A stretch of 64,000 nt of DNA from Azospirillum brasilense (GCF_007827815.1 NZ_VITH01000011.1:1-64000), one strand, 5' to 3'; counted from the first letter of the stretch, positions 41,922-51,300 are shown. Numbers and translations: made by a program. Notes: generated by a model not told the origin, from the letters alone.

Positions 41922-42443
41922 ATGACCGCGCACGCTGAAGACGACGTCCCGACCGATGGCCTGCCGCGCAAGAAATTCAGCGGCAAGAAACTGGTCCTCT
42001 TCGTCATCCTGCCGTTGGTGCTGCTGATCGGCGCCGGGGCGGGCGTGTATTTCAGCGGCCTGCTCGATTCGCTCCTCGGCAAGAAGGAGGAGCACGCGGA
42101 GGTGCCGGCGGAACCGGCGCAGCCCGATCCGCACGCGGCCCCGGTCTTCTACGACCTGCCGGACATGCTGGTGAACCTGAACAGCAGCGGCAAGCGTCCG
42201 GCCTTCCTGAAGATCAAGATCTCGATCCAGCTCGCGAAGGGCGAGGACATACCGGCGATCGAGCATGTGCTGCCGCGCATCATCGACAACTTCCAGGTCT
42301 ATCTGCGCGAACTGCGGCTGGAGGATCTGAAGGGGTCGGCCGGCATGTACCGCCTGCGCCAGGAGCTGCTGATGCGGATCACCGCCTCCGCCCATCCGGT
42401 GAAGGTCAAGGACGTTCTGTTCAAGGAAATGCTGGTCCAGTAG
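41922..42443 (+). CDS. fliL: Flagellar basal body-associated protein FliL
   Basis: FliL surrounds the stator units at the basal body and supports torque. The 173-residue protein has a cytoplasmic N-terminus, one membrane helix (about 24-46, LVLFVILPLVLLIGAGAGVYF) and a periplasmic SPFH-like domain with YDLPDMLVNLNSSGKRPAFLKIKIS and LLMRITASAHPVKVKDVLFKEMLVQ. It starts the fliL-fliM-DUF6468-motE operon. Confidence 0.93.
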   Translation: MTAHAEDDVPTDGLPRKKFSGKKLVLFVILPLVLLIGAGAGVYFSGLLDSLLGKKEEHAEVPAEPAQPDPHAAPVFYDLPDMLVNLNSSGKRPAFLKIKISIQLAKGEDIPAIEHVLPRIIDNFQVYLRELRLEDLKGSAGMYRLRQELLMRITASAHPVKVKDVLFKEMLVQ

Positions 42444-42461
42444 GGGCGGCGGAAACGGGCC

Positions 42462-43544
42462 ATGAGCAACACCGAGGAACTGAGCGAAGAAGAACGCCTT
42501 GCCGCCGAATGGGCCGCCCTCGCCGAAGACGGCGGCGACATGGGCGACATGGCGGACATGGGCGGCGGCGGTTCGACCCGCGTCCTGAACCAGGACGAGA
42601 TCGACAGCCTGCTCGGCTTCGACCAGGGCGGGGCCGGGGACGGCGACAATTCCGGCATCATGGCGCTGGTCAATTCGGCGCTGGTCAACTACGAACGCCT
42701 GCCCATGCTGGAGGTGGTCTTCGACCGCCTCGTCCGCATGATGTCCACCAGCTTGCGCAACTTCACCTCCGACAACGTCGAGGTCAGCCTCGACCAGATC
42801 TCCTCGGTGCGCTTCGGCGACTACCTGAACTCGATCCCGCTGCCGGCCATGCTCTCCGTCTTCAAGGCGGAGGAGTGGGACAACTACGGCCTGATGGTCG
42901 TGGACTCGGCGCTGATCTACTCCATCGTCGACGTGCTGCTGGGCGGGCGGCGCGGCACCGCGGCGATGCGCATCGAGGGCCGCCCCTACACGACCATCGA
43001 GCGCAACCTCGTGGAGCGCATGGTCCATGTGGTGCTGTCCGACCTGTCCGCCGCCTTCGACCCGCTGTCGCCCGTCACCTTCCGCTTCGACCGGCTGGAG
43101 ACCAACCCGCGCTTCGCGACCATCGCGCGCCCGGCCAACGCGGCGGTGCTGGTCAAGCTGCGCATCGACATGGAGGATCGCGGCGGCCGCCTGGAGCTGA
43201 TGATCCCCTACGCGACGCTGGAGCCGGTGCGCGAGCTTCTGCTCCAGATGTTCATGGGTGAGAAGTTCGGCCGCGACTCAATCTGGGAAACCCACCTCGC
43301 CTCGGAACTGCTGGTCACCGACGTGGACATCTCCGCGGTGCTGGACGAGGTGACGATGACCCTGCACGACGTGCTGAACTGGCGCGTCGGCACCCGAATC
43401 CTTCTGAACGCCACGCCGGACGGCACCATCGAGCTGCGCTGCGGCGACGTTTCCATGTTCCAAGGCCGCATGGGCCGCAAGGGCGGGCACATCGCCGTGC
43501 GGATCGAGCGGGAGCTGCCCAAGCAGGAGGTCATGCGGCTATGA
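42462..43544 (+). CDS. fliM: Flagellar motor switch protein FliM
   Basis: FliM forms the C-ring and binds phospho-CheY. The 360-residue product has the CheY-docking peptide NQDEIDSLL at residues 43-51, displaced from the N-terminus by an acidic, Gly/Met-rich 40-residue leader. The middle CheC-like domain and C-terminal SpoA domain (NWRVGTRILLNATPDGTIELRCGDVSMFQGRMGRK) are intact. It lies 18 bases after fliL and its stop overlaps the next gene. FliN and FliG are not in the window. Confidence 0.96.
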   Translation: MSNTEELSEEERLAAEWAALAEDGGDMGDMADMGGGGSTRVLNQDEIDSLLGFDQGGAGDGDNSGIMALVNSALVNYERLPMLEVVFDRLVRMMSTSLRNFTSDNVEVSLDQISSVRFGDYLNSIPLPAMLSVFKAEEWDNYGLMVVDSALIYSIVDVLLGGRRGTAAMRIEGRPYTTIERNLVERMVHVVLSDLSAAFDPLSPVTFRFDRLETNPRFATIARPANAAVLVKLRIDMEDRGGRLELMIPYATLEPVRELLLQMFMGEKFGRDSIWETHLASELLVTDVDISAVLDEVTMTLHDVLNWRVGTRILLNATPDGTIELRCGDVSMFQGRMGRKGGHIAVRIERELPKQEVMRL

Positions 43545-44263
43545 GCCCGACCCTCACGCTCGTCCTCGATCTGGTGATGGTGGGGCTGCTCGCCGCGACC
43601 ATCGCCTACGCGATCATTTTGAACCGGCAGATCATCAAGCTGCGCGAGAGCCGCGGCGAGATGGCCGAGCTGGTGCGCGGCCTGAACGAGGCCATGTCGC
43701 GCGCCGAAACCGGCGTGCGCGGGCTGAAGAAGACGGCCCACGACACCGGCGACGACCTGCAGCGCACGGTCGCCAAGGCGCAGACCCTGCGCGACGAGCT
43801 GGAATTCATGATCGAGGCGGCCGACGCCATGGCCAACCGGCTGGGCAACGTCGGCGGGGAGCGCCCGAAGCCGGGCCCCGCAGCGCGTCCGGCGGCGCGC
43901 CCCGGCCTGTCCGCCCGTCCGCCCGTGGCCTCCCGCCCGGCCGTCGCCCCGCGCCCGATCGTCGAGGACGATCACGGTCACGACGACCATGATCACGACG
44001 ACCACGATCTCCACGACGATGGCCACGATCTCCACGACGACGGCCACGACGATCACGACGACCTGCCGCCGCTGCGTTCCGCCGCGTTCCGGAACGAGCC
44101 GCTGCGCGCCGATCCATTGCGGGTCGATCCGCTGCGGGTCGATGCCCTGTCGCGGCGTCCGGCCCCGGTGTCCGATCCCATCGTGCGCGAGGGCGAGAGT
44201 CTGTCCCGCGCCGAACGTGAACTTCTGCAAGCCATCGAGAACGCCGGCAAGGGGGTCGGATGA
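43541..44263 (+). CDS. DUF6468-type membrane-anchored flagellar-cluster protein with His/Asp tract
   Basis: The function is unknown; homologues sit between fliM and motE-like genes in alphaproteobacteria. The 240-residue protein has one N-terminal membrane helix (about 7-27) and a cytoplasmic coiled coil (about 28-105, with GEMAELVRGLNEAMSRAETGV). A disordered Pro/Arg linker is followed by a His/Asp-rich tract (residues about 142-174, repeating HDDHDLHDDGH), then a short C-terminal helix. The ATG overlaps the fliM stop and its end overlaps the next gene, so it is firmly in the operon. Confidence 0.8.
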   Translation: MSPTLTLVLDLVMVGLLAATIAYAIILNRQIIKLRESRGEMAELVRGLNEAMSRAETGVRGLKKTAHDTGDDLQRTVAKAQTLRDELEFMIEAADAMANRLGNVGGERPKPGPAARPAARPGLSARPPVASRPAVAPRPIVEDDHGHDDHDHDDHDLHDDGHDLHDDGHDDHDDLPPLRSAAFRNEPLRADPLRVDPLRVDALSRRPAPVSDPIVREGESLSRAERELLQAIENAGKGVG

Positions 44264-45225
44264 GCGACGCCACCACCACGAAGGGCGCGACCGCCGCTGC
44301 CGGCGGGGAGCCCAAGGTCGTGATCCGCCCGGCCGGGGCCACCCCGACCGGCGTCCGCACCAGCCAGAGTGTGGCCGGCCAGCCGTCGGCTCCCGGCGCC
44401 GCGCAGGCCGCGGCCCAAATGGCGGCCCAAGCCGCCGCCAAGGCGAAGCCGAAGGCCAAGGTGAAGGCCAAGGCCAAGCGCAAGCCCGCCGTCCCGCGCC
44501 GTCCGCTGTCGGAGCGGATGCGCGAGAAGATGAAGGCATGGCGGTTCCGCATCCTGCCGCTGACCATCTTCGTCGCCGTCCTGATGCTCGGGGTGCGCGT
44601 CGGCGACCTGTGGCGGATCACCACGCGCGACGCCCGCCTGCCGGAATTCCCGGCGACCCTGGCCCAGGGGCAGAGCGGCCTTCCGGCCCCGCCGATGCAG
44701 CTTGCCGCCAACGGCGCCAAACCCTCGCCCGAACCGGCCCCGGCCCAGGGCGGGTCGAGCAACGGCGCGCCGCCCAACCCGACGCCGCCGGACAACGCCG
44801 CCCTTGGCCCGGTGAAGAACGAGGAGCTTCTCCAGCATTTCGCCGAGCGCCGCGCCGAGATCGAACGCCGCACCAAGGAACTGGAGCAGCGCGAAGCCCT
44901 GCTGACCGCCGCCGAGAAGCGCATCGATCAGAAGGTGCAGGAGATGGACAAGGTCCGCGCCGACATCCAGAAGCTGATGCGGCAGGGCGACGAGAAGCAG
45001 GCGGCCCAACTCGAAAGCCTCGTGAAGATCTACGAGACGATGAAGCCCAAGGAGGCCGCCCGCATCTTCGAAGAGCTGGACATGCCCGTCCTTCTGGGGG
45101 TGGTGGAGAAGATGAAGGAAACCAAGACGGCGCCGATCCTGGCCGCGATGGACCCCCTGAAGGCCAAGGAGCTGACCTCGGCGCTCATCGAACGGCGTGG
45201 CGTGCCCGCGGCACCGAAGAACTGA
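44260..45225 (+). CDS. MotE-like protein (MgtE N-terminal domain)
   Basis: MotE is a periplasmic chaperone for MotC in rhizobia; the family has a membrane anchor and an MgtE_N domain. The 321-residue product has a Lys/Ala-rich cytoplasmic N-terminus, one membrane helix (about 97-115, FRILPLTIFVAVLMLGVRVG), a Pro-rich linker, a coiled coil (about 185-250) and the MgtE_N-like end LVKIYETMKPKEAARIFEELD, ILAAMDPLKAKELTSALIERR. It ends the fliL operon. The exact role in this organism is inferred. Confidence 0.8.
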   Translation: MSDATTTKGATAAAGGEPKVVIRPAGATPTGVRTSQSVAGQPSAPGAAQAAAQMAAQAAAKAKPKAKVKAKAKRKPAVPRRPLSERMREKMKAWRFRILPLTIFVAVLMLGVRVGDLWRITTRDARLPEFPATLAQGQSGLPAPPMQLAANGAKPSPEPAPAQGGSSNGAPPNPTPPDNAALGPVKNEELLQHFAERRAEIERRTKELEQREALLTAAEKRIDQKVQEMDKVRADIQKLMRQGDEKQAAQLESLVKIYETMKPKEAARIFEELDMPVLLGVVEKMKETKTAPILAAMDPLKAKELTSALIERRGVPAAPKN

Positions 45226-45255
45226 ATACGCCCTTTGATTGCGGTTCCGGTGAGG

Positions 45256-45285
45256 CGGGTATGACCGAGCGGTTGGTCATACCCG
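45256..45285. repeat. Perfect 11-bp inverted repeat after the motE-like gene
   Basis: CGGGTATGACC (45256-45266) and GGTCATACCCG (45275-45285) flank an 8-base spacer. No T-run follows, so a terminator is possible but not clear. An operator for the KGG gene 140 bases downstream is the alternative. Confidence 0.7.
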
Positions 45286-45426
45286 TCGCCGGAGCCGCAC
45301 CTACTGAATATAAGTACACGTACTGTCAGGATGGTAGACGGCCCGCGACGGTCGGCTTCGGTTCATGTTGGCTCCGGTGTGTTCGGGCAGCGCAAGTTTG
45401 CCCAACAGCAAAAGGAAGGAGACAAG

Positions 45427-45765
45427 ATGAACGACCAGAACCAGGGCCGTAGCTCGGGCGGTCAGCACTCCGGCGGCAACTTCAAGAACGATCCGGAGCG
45501 TGCGGCGGAAGCCGGCCACAAGGGCGGTCAGGTTTCCGGCGGCAACTTCAAGAACGACCCGGAGCGCGCCTCCGAAGCCGGCCACAAGGGTGGCCAAGCG
45601 TCCGGCGGCAACTTCAAGAACGACCCGGAGCGTGCCTCCGAGGCCGGCCACAAGGGTGGTCAGGCGTCCGGCGGCAACTTCAAGAACGACCCGGAGCGTG
45701 CATCGGAAGCGGGCCGCAAGGGCGGCGAACACAGCCATGGCGGCGGGCGAAGCAGCGGGAGCTGA
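45427..45765 (+). CDS. KGG-repeat stress-induced protein
   Basis: Proteins of this family (GsiB/KGG type) are small hydrophilic stress proteins of uncertain mechanism, similar to plant LEA-like proteins. The 112-residue product consists of four 22-residue repeats of SGGNFKNDPERASEAGHKGG between short Gly/Ser-rich ends. There is no Cys or Trp and no signal peptide. AAGGAAGGAGA precedes the ATG. It is monocistronic, with a terminator about 80 bases downstream. Confidence 0.9.
   Translation: MNDQNQGRSSGGQHSGGNFKNDPERAAEAGHKGGQVSGGNFKNDPERASEAGHKGGQASGGNFKNDPERASEAGHKGGQASGGNFKNDPERASEAGRKGGEHSHGGGRSSGS
45469..45732 (+). repeat. Four tandem 66-bp repeats inside the KGG gene
   Basis: Units begin at 45469, 45535, 45601 and 45667, each in frame and encoding 22 residues. 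Copies 2-4 are nearly identical; copy 1 is the most diverged. The array can change length by recombination without breaking the frame. Confidence 0.93.
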
Positions 45766-45845
45766 TCGCCGGAACCCCGTCATCCCTGACGGATTCACCG
45801 CCAACGTGACCCAACCCAACAGTTGGTGTGCGCCACGGTGAAGAA

Positions 45846-45870
45846 GGGCCGCCCCCACGGGCGGCCCTTT
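45846..45870 (+). terminator. Terminator after the KGG gene
   Basis: GGGCCGCCC (45846-45854) pairs perfectly with GGGCGGCCC (45859-45867), followed by TTT and, after GTCCG, another TTT. Confidence 0.72.
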
Positions 45871-46030
45871 GTCCGTTTGCGGACTCGAATTGAAACAAAT
45901 TGCCGCAGCTCTCTTTAAAGTTCGGCAATGGCGAGCGCTGGTTGAAGGCGGGCGGGCGCAGAACAACGCTTCCGCTTTCCTTCCGGCCGTGTGATTCCGT
46001 CCCGTCTTTGCGTTGCAACGTTTCAGGCGC

Positions 46031-46045
46031 TTAACGGCGTGTTAA
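46031..46045 (+). promoter_or_regulatory. Perfect CtrA box upstream of cheZ
   Basis: TTAA (46031-46034), seven bases, TTAA (46042-46045), continued by CC, is the full CtrA consensus TTAA-N7-TTAACC-like. It is 170 bases before the cheZ ATG, so the transcript would have a long leader. Confidence 0.65.
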
Positions 46046-46214
46046 CCGAGCGAAACTAGGGTTGGAAAGGCTGACGAGGCTCCGAGTCGGCGGCGGCCGT
46101 GCGAGGGCGCGAGGTTGGGTCGGACCCGCTTCGGGCGCCCGCGTCCGGGCCGGCCGACGCACCCGATCGCACGCAGGCCGGACAAGACCACGGAACGCTC
46201 ACATCGGATCGCAC

Positions 46215-46931
46215 ATGGCCCCGCCCGTTTCCACCTCGCTCGCCGACCAGAAGCTCCTGCGCCAGCAGCTCGACGCCGCCCACGCCGAGGCGGCCCAGCC
46301 GTTGTCGCGCGAGGAGGTGACGGACATCGTCCGCTCCATCCTCGGCAGCATGGACGGCGACATCTCCGCCACCGACCTGCGCCTCTACAAGGAGGTGGTC
46401 GACCTCGCCCGCTTCATCGAGAGCGCCAAGCAGGAGCTGGCGGCGCTGCAGCCCGCGGAAATCCGCGACCAGCACATCCCCAACGCCACCGATGAACTGG
46501 ACGCCGTCGTCGGCGCCACGGAACAGGCCACCTTCGCCATCTTCGACGCCTGCGACGTCATCACCGGCATCTCCGGCCAGATCGACCCGGAGAATTCCGC
46601 CAAGCTGACCGAGCAGGTGACCAAGATCTTCGAGGCCTGCAACTTCCAGGACATCACCGGCCAGCGCATCTCCAAGGTCGTGCGCACGCTCAAGCACATC
46701 GAATCGAAGGTCGACATGATCGTCGCGGCCTTCGGCGACGAGGTGCGGCAGAACCACACCCGTCCCGCCCCGGTGGTCGCCGCGGCTGACGTCCACACCG
46801 ACGCGGCGCCGAACTTCGCCACCGACCGCCCGGCGGACGACCCGGAGGCCGGGCTGCTGCACGGGCCGCAGATGACCAGCGCCGCCATGGACCAGGACGA
46901 GATCGACCGCCTGCTGGCGAGCTTCGATTAA
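46215..46931 (+). CDS. cheZ: CheZ-like chemotaxis protein phosphatase
   Basis: CheZ dephosphorylates CheY. The 238-residue helical protein has the catalytic motif FQDITGQRISKVV with Asp146 and Gln150, equivalent to E. coli Asp143 and Gln147. The last residues DQDEIDRLLASF resemble the CheY-binding C-terminal helix of CheZ. ATG 46215 is chosen because the upstream extension to 46062 is Arg-rich without similarity. It starts an operon with two MotB-like genes and a TPR protein, under a CtrA box. Confidence 0.88.
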   Translation: MAPPVSTSLADQKLLRQQLDAAHAEAAQPLSREEVTDIVRSILGSMDGDISATDLRLYKEVVDLARFIESAKQELAALQPAEIRDQHIPNATDELDAVVGATEQATFAIFDACDVITGISGQIDPENSAKLTEQVTKIFEACNFQDITGQRISKVVRTLKHIESKVDMIVAAFGDEVRQNHTRPAPVVAAADVHTDAAPNFATDRPADDPEAGLLHGPQMTSAAMDQDEIDRLLASFD

Positions 46932-46935
46932 TCCC

Positions 46936-47622
46936 ATGGCTGCGCCCGGCCACAGGAAGCCGGACCTGTCGGGCAGCCGGCCGAACCCGAACAACGGAAG
47001 CATCGTGCTTCTGCTGTCGCTGTTCCTGCTGCTGCTCGTCTTCTTCATCGTGCTGAACGCCCAGTCCGTGCAGACCGCCCAGCGGGTGCGCACGGTCCTG
47101 GTGTCGCTGGAGCGCAGCTTTCCCGCCTTCTACATCGACCCCCGCCTGCGCGAGCCGGCCGACCCGCTGGCCTCCCGCGCCGGCACCGTCTTCGCCGTGC
47201 AGCGGCTGGACGGGCTGGGCAACCTGTTCGCCACCGCCATCGCCGTGGCGAAGGTGGACAGCGTCACGCCGGGCCGCCTGCTGGAGGTGCGCCTGCCCGC
47301 CGACGAGCTGTTCCTGCCCGGCACGGCCGATCTGCGCCCGGACCGCATCGGTCTGATCGACCGGGTGGCCGACGCGCTTCTGCAAAACCGTCCGGGCGAG
47401 CGGATCGAACTGGACGCGCTGCTGTCCATCGGTGGCGCGGGCGGTCCCAGCCAGCCGCCCGGCCCGGTGGTGCGGGCGGGCGCGCTGGCCCGGTTGCTGA
47501 TCGCCGACGGGGCGCCGTCGGACGCGGTCACGGTGGGCATCGAGCGCGGCGCGCCGGGCGCCGTCCGCCTGCTGTTCAGCCTGCGCGCCATGGACGACCT
47601 TCCGGGGGGAGGGCGCCGATGA
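46936..47622 (+). CDS. MotB-like membrane protein lacking the ion-binding aspartate
   Basis: The protein has one N-terminal membrane helix (about 21-44, GSIVLLLSLFLLLLVFFIVLNAQS) and a periplasmic OmpA-like region with DELFLPGTADLRPDRIGLIDRVADALL. The layout is that of MotB, but the helix has no Asp, so it cannot carry ions in a stator. The 228-residue product begins 4 bases after cheZ and overlaps the true MotB-like gene. It may be a stator partner or peptidoglycan anchor. Confidence 0.75.
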   Translation: MAAPGHRKPDLSGSRPNPNNGSIVLLLSLFLLLLVFFIVLNAQSVQTAQRVRTVLVSLERSFPAFYIDPRLREPADPLASRAGTVFAVQRLDGLGNLFATAIAVAKVDSVTPGRLLEVRLPADELFLPGTADLRPDRIGLIDRVADALLQNRPGERIELDALLSIGGAGGPSQPPGPVVRAGALARLLIADGAPSDAVTVGIERGAPGAVRLLFSLRAMDDLPGGGRR

Positions 47623-48359
47623 TCCGCCTTCCCAAGCTGCCCAAGGCCGAGGACAAGAGCGGCGGCCACAACCGGACGATCTGGCTGATCAGCTTCACCG
47701 ACCTGATGTCGCTGCTGCTCGCCTTCTTCGTGCTGATGTATTCGATGAGCGAGCCGGAGGCGCAGCGCTGGACCGGACTGGTCAAGTCGCTGTCGTCGGC
47801 CCGGTCCACCGCGGTCACCCCCTCCGCGACGCCGCCCGAGCCGAAGGCCGCCTTCAACGCCGCCACGGTGGAGTCATATTCGGCGATCAATCTGGATTAT
47901 CTCAGCGCCCTGCTTCGTACCCAGACCGCGGCCAACGAGGATCTGGCGGCGGTGGAGGTGCGGCGGGAGGACGACCGCGTGGTGATCGGCCTGCCGGCCC
48001 ATGTGATGTTCGACCCGACCGGCGGCAGCTTCACCGACCAGGGACGGCGGGTGCTGTATCTGCTGGGCGCGGCGGTGGGCCGGATCGGCAACCGGATCGA
48101 GGTCGTCGGCCACGCCGAGCGCGAGGACCAGTCCGCGGGGCTGGCCTGGGAACGCGCCCTGACGCGCGCGGTCGCCGTTGCGGCGCTGCTGCGCGAGACG
48201 GGCTACAAGCGCGACCTCGTGGCGCGCAGCCTGATGAGCGAAGCCCCCGGCATCGATCCGGTGCCCGGCGGGGCGCGGGTCGATGTGGTGGTGCGCGAGG
48301 AGACGGCGGGGCCGCCGGTGTCCGGACCGGCCGCCGCCGATGCGGACGTGGAGGAGTGA
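47619..48359 (+). CDS. motB: Flagellar motor stator protein MotB-like
   Basis: MotB anchors the stator to peptidoglycan and carries the ion-binding Asp. The 246-residue protein has a membrane helix with Asp28 in SFTDLMSLLLAFFVLMYSMS, followed by a linker and an OmpA-like domain (about 110-235) with MFDPTGGSFTDQGRRVLYLLG and RIEVVGHAEREDQSAGLAWERALTRAVAV. No motA lies next to it in the window. The start overlaps the previous gene (ATGA). Confidence 0.82.
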   Translation: MIRLPKLPKAEDKSGGHNRTIWLISFTDLMSLLLAFFVLMYSMSEPEAQRWTGLVKSLSSARSTAVTPSATPPEPKAAFNAATVESYSAINLDYLSALLRTQTAANEDLAAVEVRREDDRVVIGLPAHVMFDPTGGSFTDQGRRVLYLLGAAVGRIGNRIEVVGHAEREDQSAGLAWERALTRAVAVAALLRETGYKRDLVARSLMSEAPGIDPVPGGARVDVVVREETAGPPVSGPAAADADVEE

Positions 48360-48364
48360 GAAGG

Positions 48365-51300
48365 ATGGGGCGGGGCGGGGCACACCGGCGCTGGCTGAGC
48401 GGCTTCGTGGCCGCCACGGCTGTGCTCGCCGCCCAGGTCGCCGTCCCGCCGGCCGCCTGGGCGGTCGATGTGCCGGTGCGCGCCGCCACCCACAAGACCT
48501 TCGGGCGCATGGTCTTCGACTGGCCGCGGCAGACCGGCTACAGCGCGTCGGTGGAGGGCAACACGCTGGTCGTCCGCTTCGACGAGCCGATCAACGCCGC
48601 GCTGGACCGCACCGTGGCGGCCTTGCCCGGCTATCTGTCCGGGGTGAGGATCGGCGGCGACGGCAAGACGGTGACCTTCGACCTGAAGCGGCCGGTGACG
48701 CTGAAGAGTTTCCGCAACGGCAATGCCGTGGCGCTCGACCTGACCCCGGCCGCTGAGGCGCCGGCCCAAGCCCAAGCCCAAACCCAAGCGCCAGTCCCGG
48801 CCCCGGCCCAAACCCAGGCTCCGGCTGCAGCGGCCAAGACCGAGCCGCCGCCCGCCGCCGCCCCGGCGCGCTCCGCGGGGCGGGTGACGGTCAGCGCGGC
48901 CGACACGCCGGATCAGAGCCGCCTGTCCTTCACCTGGCCGGAGGGCGCCAACTACACGCTGCGCCGCGACGGCGCCTCGGCCACGCTGCTGTTCGACCGC
49001 AACGGCACCGCCGACCTGGCGCCGGTTGGCAAGACGGCCCTGCGCAACATCCAGAATGTGGAGCAGTTCCGGCAAGCCAACGGCGCGCTGGCGGTGACCT
49101 TCGCGGTGCCGCAGGACGCCGAGATCAAGGACAGCAAATCCGGCCGCTCCGTGGTGATCGACGTGCAGAATCCGGGCACGCGCGCCGGTCTGCCGACGGC
49201 CGACACGGCGAACGCGGCCCCGCCGTCCGGCGCCACCACGACCACGGTGCGTCCACCCTCGGCCACCGCCGCGGCCCCGCCGCCCGCGACGGCGACACCC
49301 CCGGCCGCCACTCCTCCCGCCGCCAGACCGGCGACGGCCTCCCCGCCGAAGGAGGTCGCGGCGGCTCCCGCGCCCGCCAAGGCCGAAGCCACCAAGCCCG
49401 AAGCGGCCAAACCCGAAACCGCGAAACCCGATCCGGCGAAAGCCGAGCCGCAGGGGCCGACCCTGGTGTTCGACGCGGGCGGCCCGGCGTCCATCGCCGT
49501 CTACCCGCGCGCCGGCCATCTCTACATCGTGTTCGACAAGCCCCTGCCCATCGGCGCGGGCAAGGCCGTGGGGACCGGCGCCGGGACGGTCGGTGCGATC
49601 GAGCCGGTGCCGGCCACCGGGGGCAGCGCCTTCCGCACCCGGATCGGCCCGCTGGTCTGGCCGAAGATCGAACGGCAGGGGACGAGCTGGAAGATCACGC
49701 CGACCAGCCGCCTGACCGGCACGCCGCCCTTCGAGCTGAAGATCGACCCGGAGCCGGATTTCCTGCTGGGCGCCCGCCTGCTGGTGCGCGCCGCGGACGC
49801 AGCGACCGTGGTGACGCTGTCCGATCCCGACGTCGGCGACCGCCTCCAGGTCGTGCCGCTGCCGGTTCCCGGCAACGCCATCCCTGAATCGCACCGCTAC
49901 GCCGACCTGGAACTGTTGCCCAGCTACCAGGGCGTCGTCGTGCGGCCCATCGCCGACGCCATCACCGTGCGTCCGGTCAAGGAAGGGGTGGAGGTCACCG
50001 CGGCGGGGGGCCTGCACCTGTCGCCGATGGCCGACGCCGGAAGCCGCCCGGCGGCGCCCGCGCAGACGGCGTCGCTGCCGCCGCGACCGTCGCCCGGCGG
50101 CGCTTCGAACACACTGACTCCGCCGACCGATCCGAAGCCGGTGCCCTCCGGGCGCCGCCTGTTCGACCTGCCGGCCTGGAAGAAGGGCGACCTCGACCAT
50201 TACACCGAGGCGCGGCAGAATCTTCAGCTCAACATCGTCAACGCGCCGGATTCCGAACGGCCCCGCGCCCAGCTCGACCTCGCCCGCTTCTATCTGGCGA
50301 ACGGTTTCGGGCAGGAGGCCATCGGCATGATGGACGTCCTTCAGGAGGCCCAGCCCGATCTGGAAGGCTGGCCGGAATTCCGCGCCCTGCGCGGCGCCGC
50401 GCGCTTCCTGGCGGGCAACACCGACGCCGCGGCGGAGGATTTCGCCCATCCGAACCTCGCCAACAACGGCGAGGCTGCGCTGTGGCGCGCCGCCATCGCG
50501 GCGGACCGCAACGACTGGCCGGCGGCCCAGGCCGGCTTCAAGGCGGCGGCGCCGATCCTCAACTCCTACCCCGACCCGATCCTGACCAAGCTGGCGACCC
50601 GCGCCGCCGAGGCGGCGCTGAAGACCGGCGACGCGCCGTTCGCCAAGCGGCTGCTCGACCGCATCGTCGAGCGCGGCGGCACGGACGCCGAGGAGCGGCC
50701 CGACGTCCAGTATCTCCGCGGCCTCTACTACGCCCAGACCAACGAGCCGGAGCGGGCGCTGGAGCAACTGACCGCCTCCTACAACAGCCTCGACCGTTAT
50801 TACCGGGCCAAGGCCGGGCTGGCGCTGGTGAACCTGCAACTGGCGGAGGGCCGCATGTCGCCGCCCGCCGCGGCGGAGCGGCTGGCCGGGTTGACCTTCA
50901 CGTGGCGCGGCGACGAGCTGGAGATGCAGATCCGCCAGCGCATGGGCGAGGTGCTGATCGCCGCCGGCCAATACGCCGACGGCTTCAACGCCATGAAGGA
51001 GACCGCCGCCCTGGTCGCCGACACGCCGCGGGCCGAGGAGATCACCCGCGAGATGTCGCGCATCTTCGCCGACCTCTACAAGGACGGGGCGCAGAAGCTG
51101 CCGACCATCGAGGCGCTTCAGCTCTACGACCAGTTCCGCGAGCTGACTCCGGTGGGCGAGGCGGGCGACGAGGTCATCCGGCAGCTCGCCGAACGGCTGA
51201 TCTCGGTGGACCTGCTGAACCGCGCCGCCGACTTGCTGCAGCATCAGGTGGAGTACCGCCTGTCGGGCGAGGACAAGGCGCGCGTCGGCACCCGGCTCGC

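Larger units (their letters stand above)
45766..46214 (+). other. Gene-free stretch between the KGG gene and cheZ
   Basis: This region contains the KGG terminator (45846-45870), an AT-richer patch (45890-45925), and the CtrA box (46031-46045). An open frame from 46062 extends into cheZ but its first 51 codons look non-coding (Arg/Gly-rich), so it is read as an untranslated leader. Confidence 0.5.

Noticed and set aside
45469..45732. CRISPR array
   Set aside because: The four 66-bp units are directly adjacent, in frame and coding for the KGG protein. There are no spacers and no cas genes.
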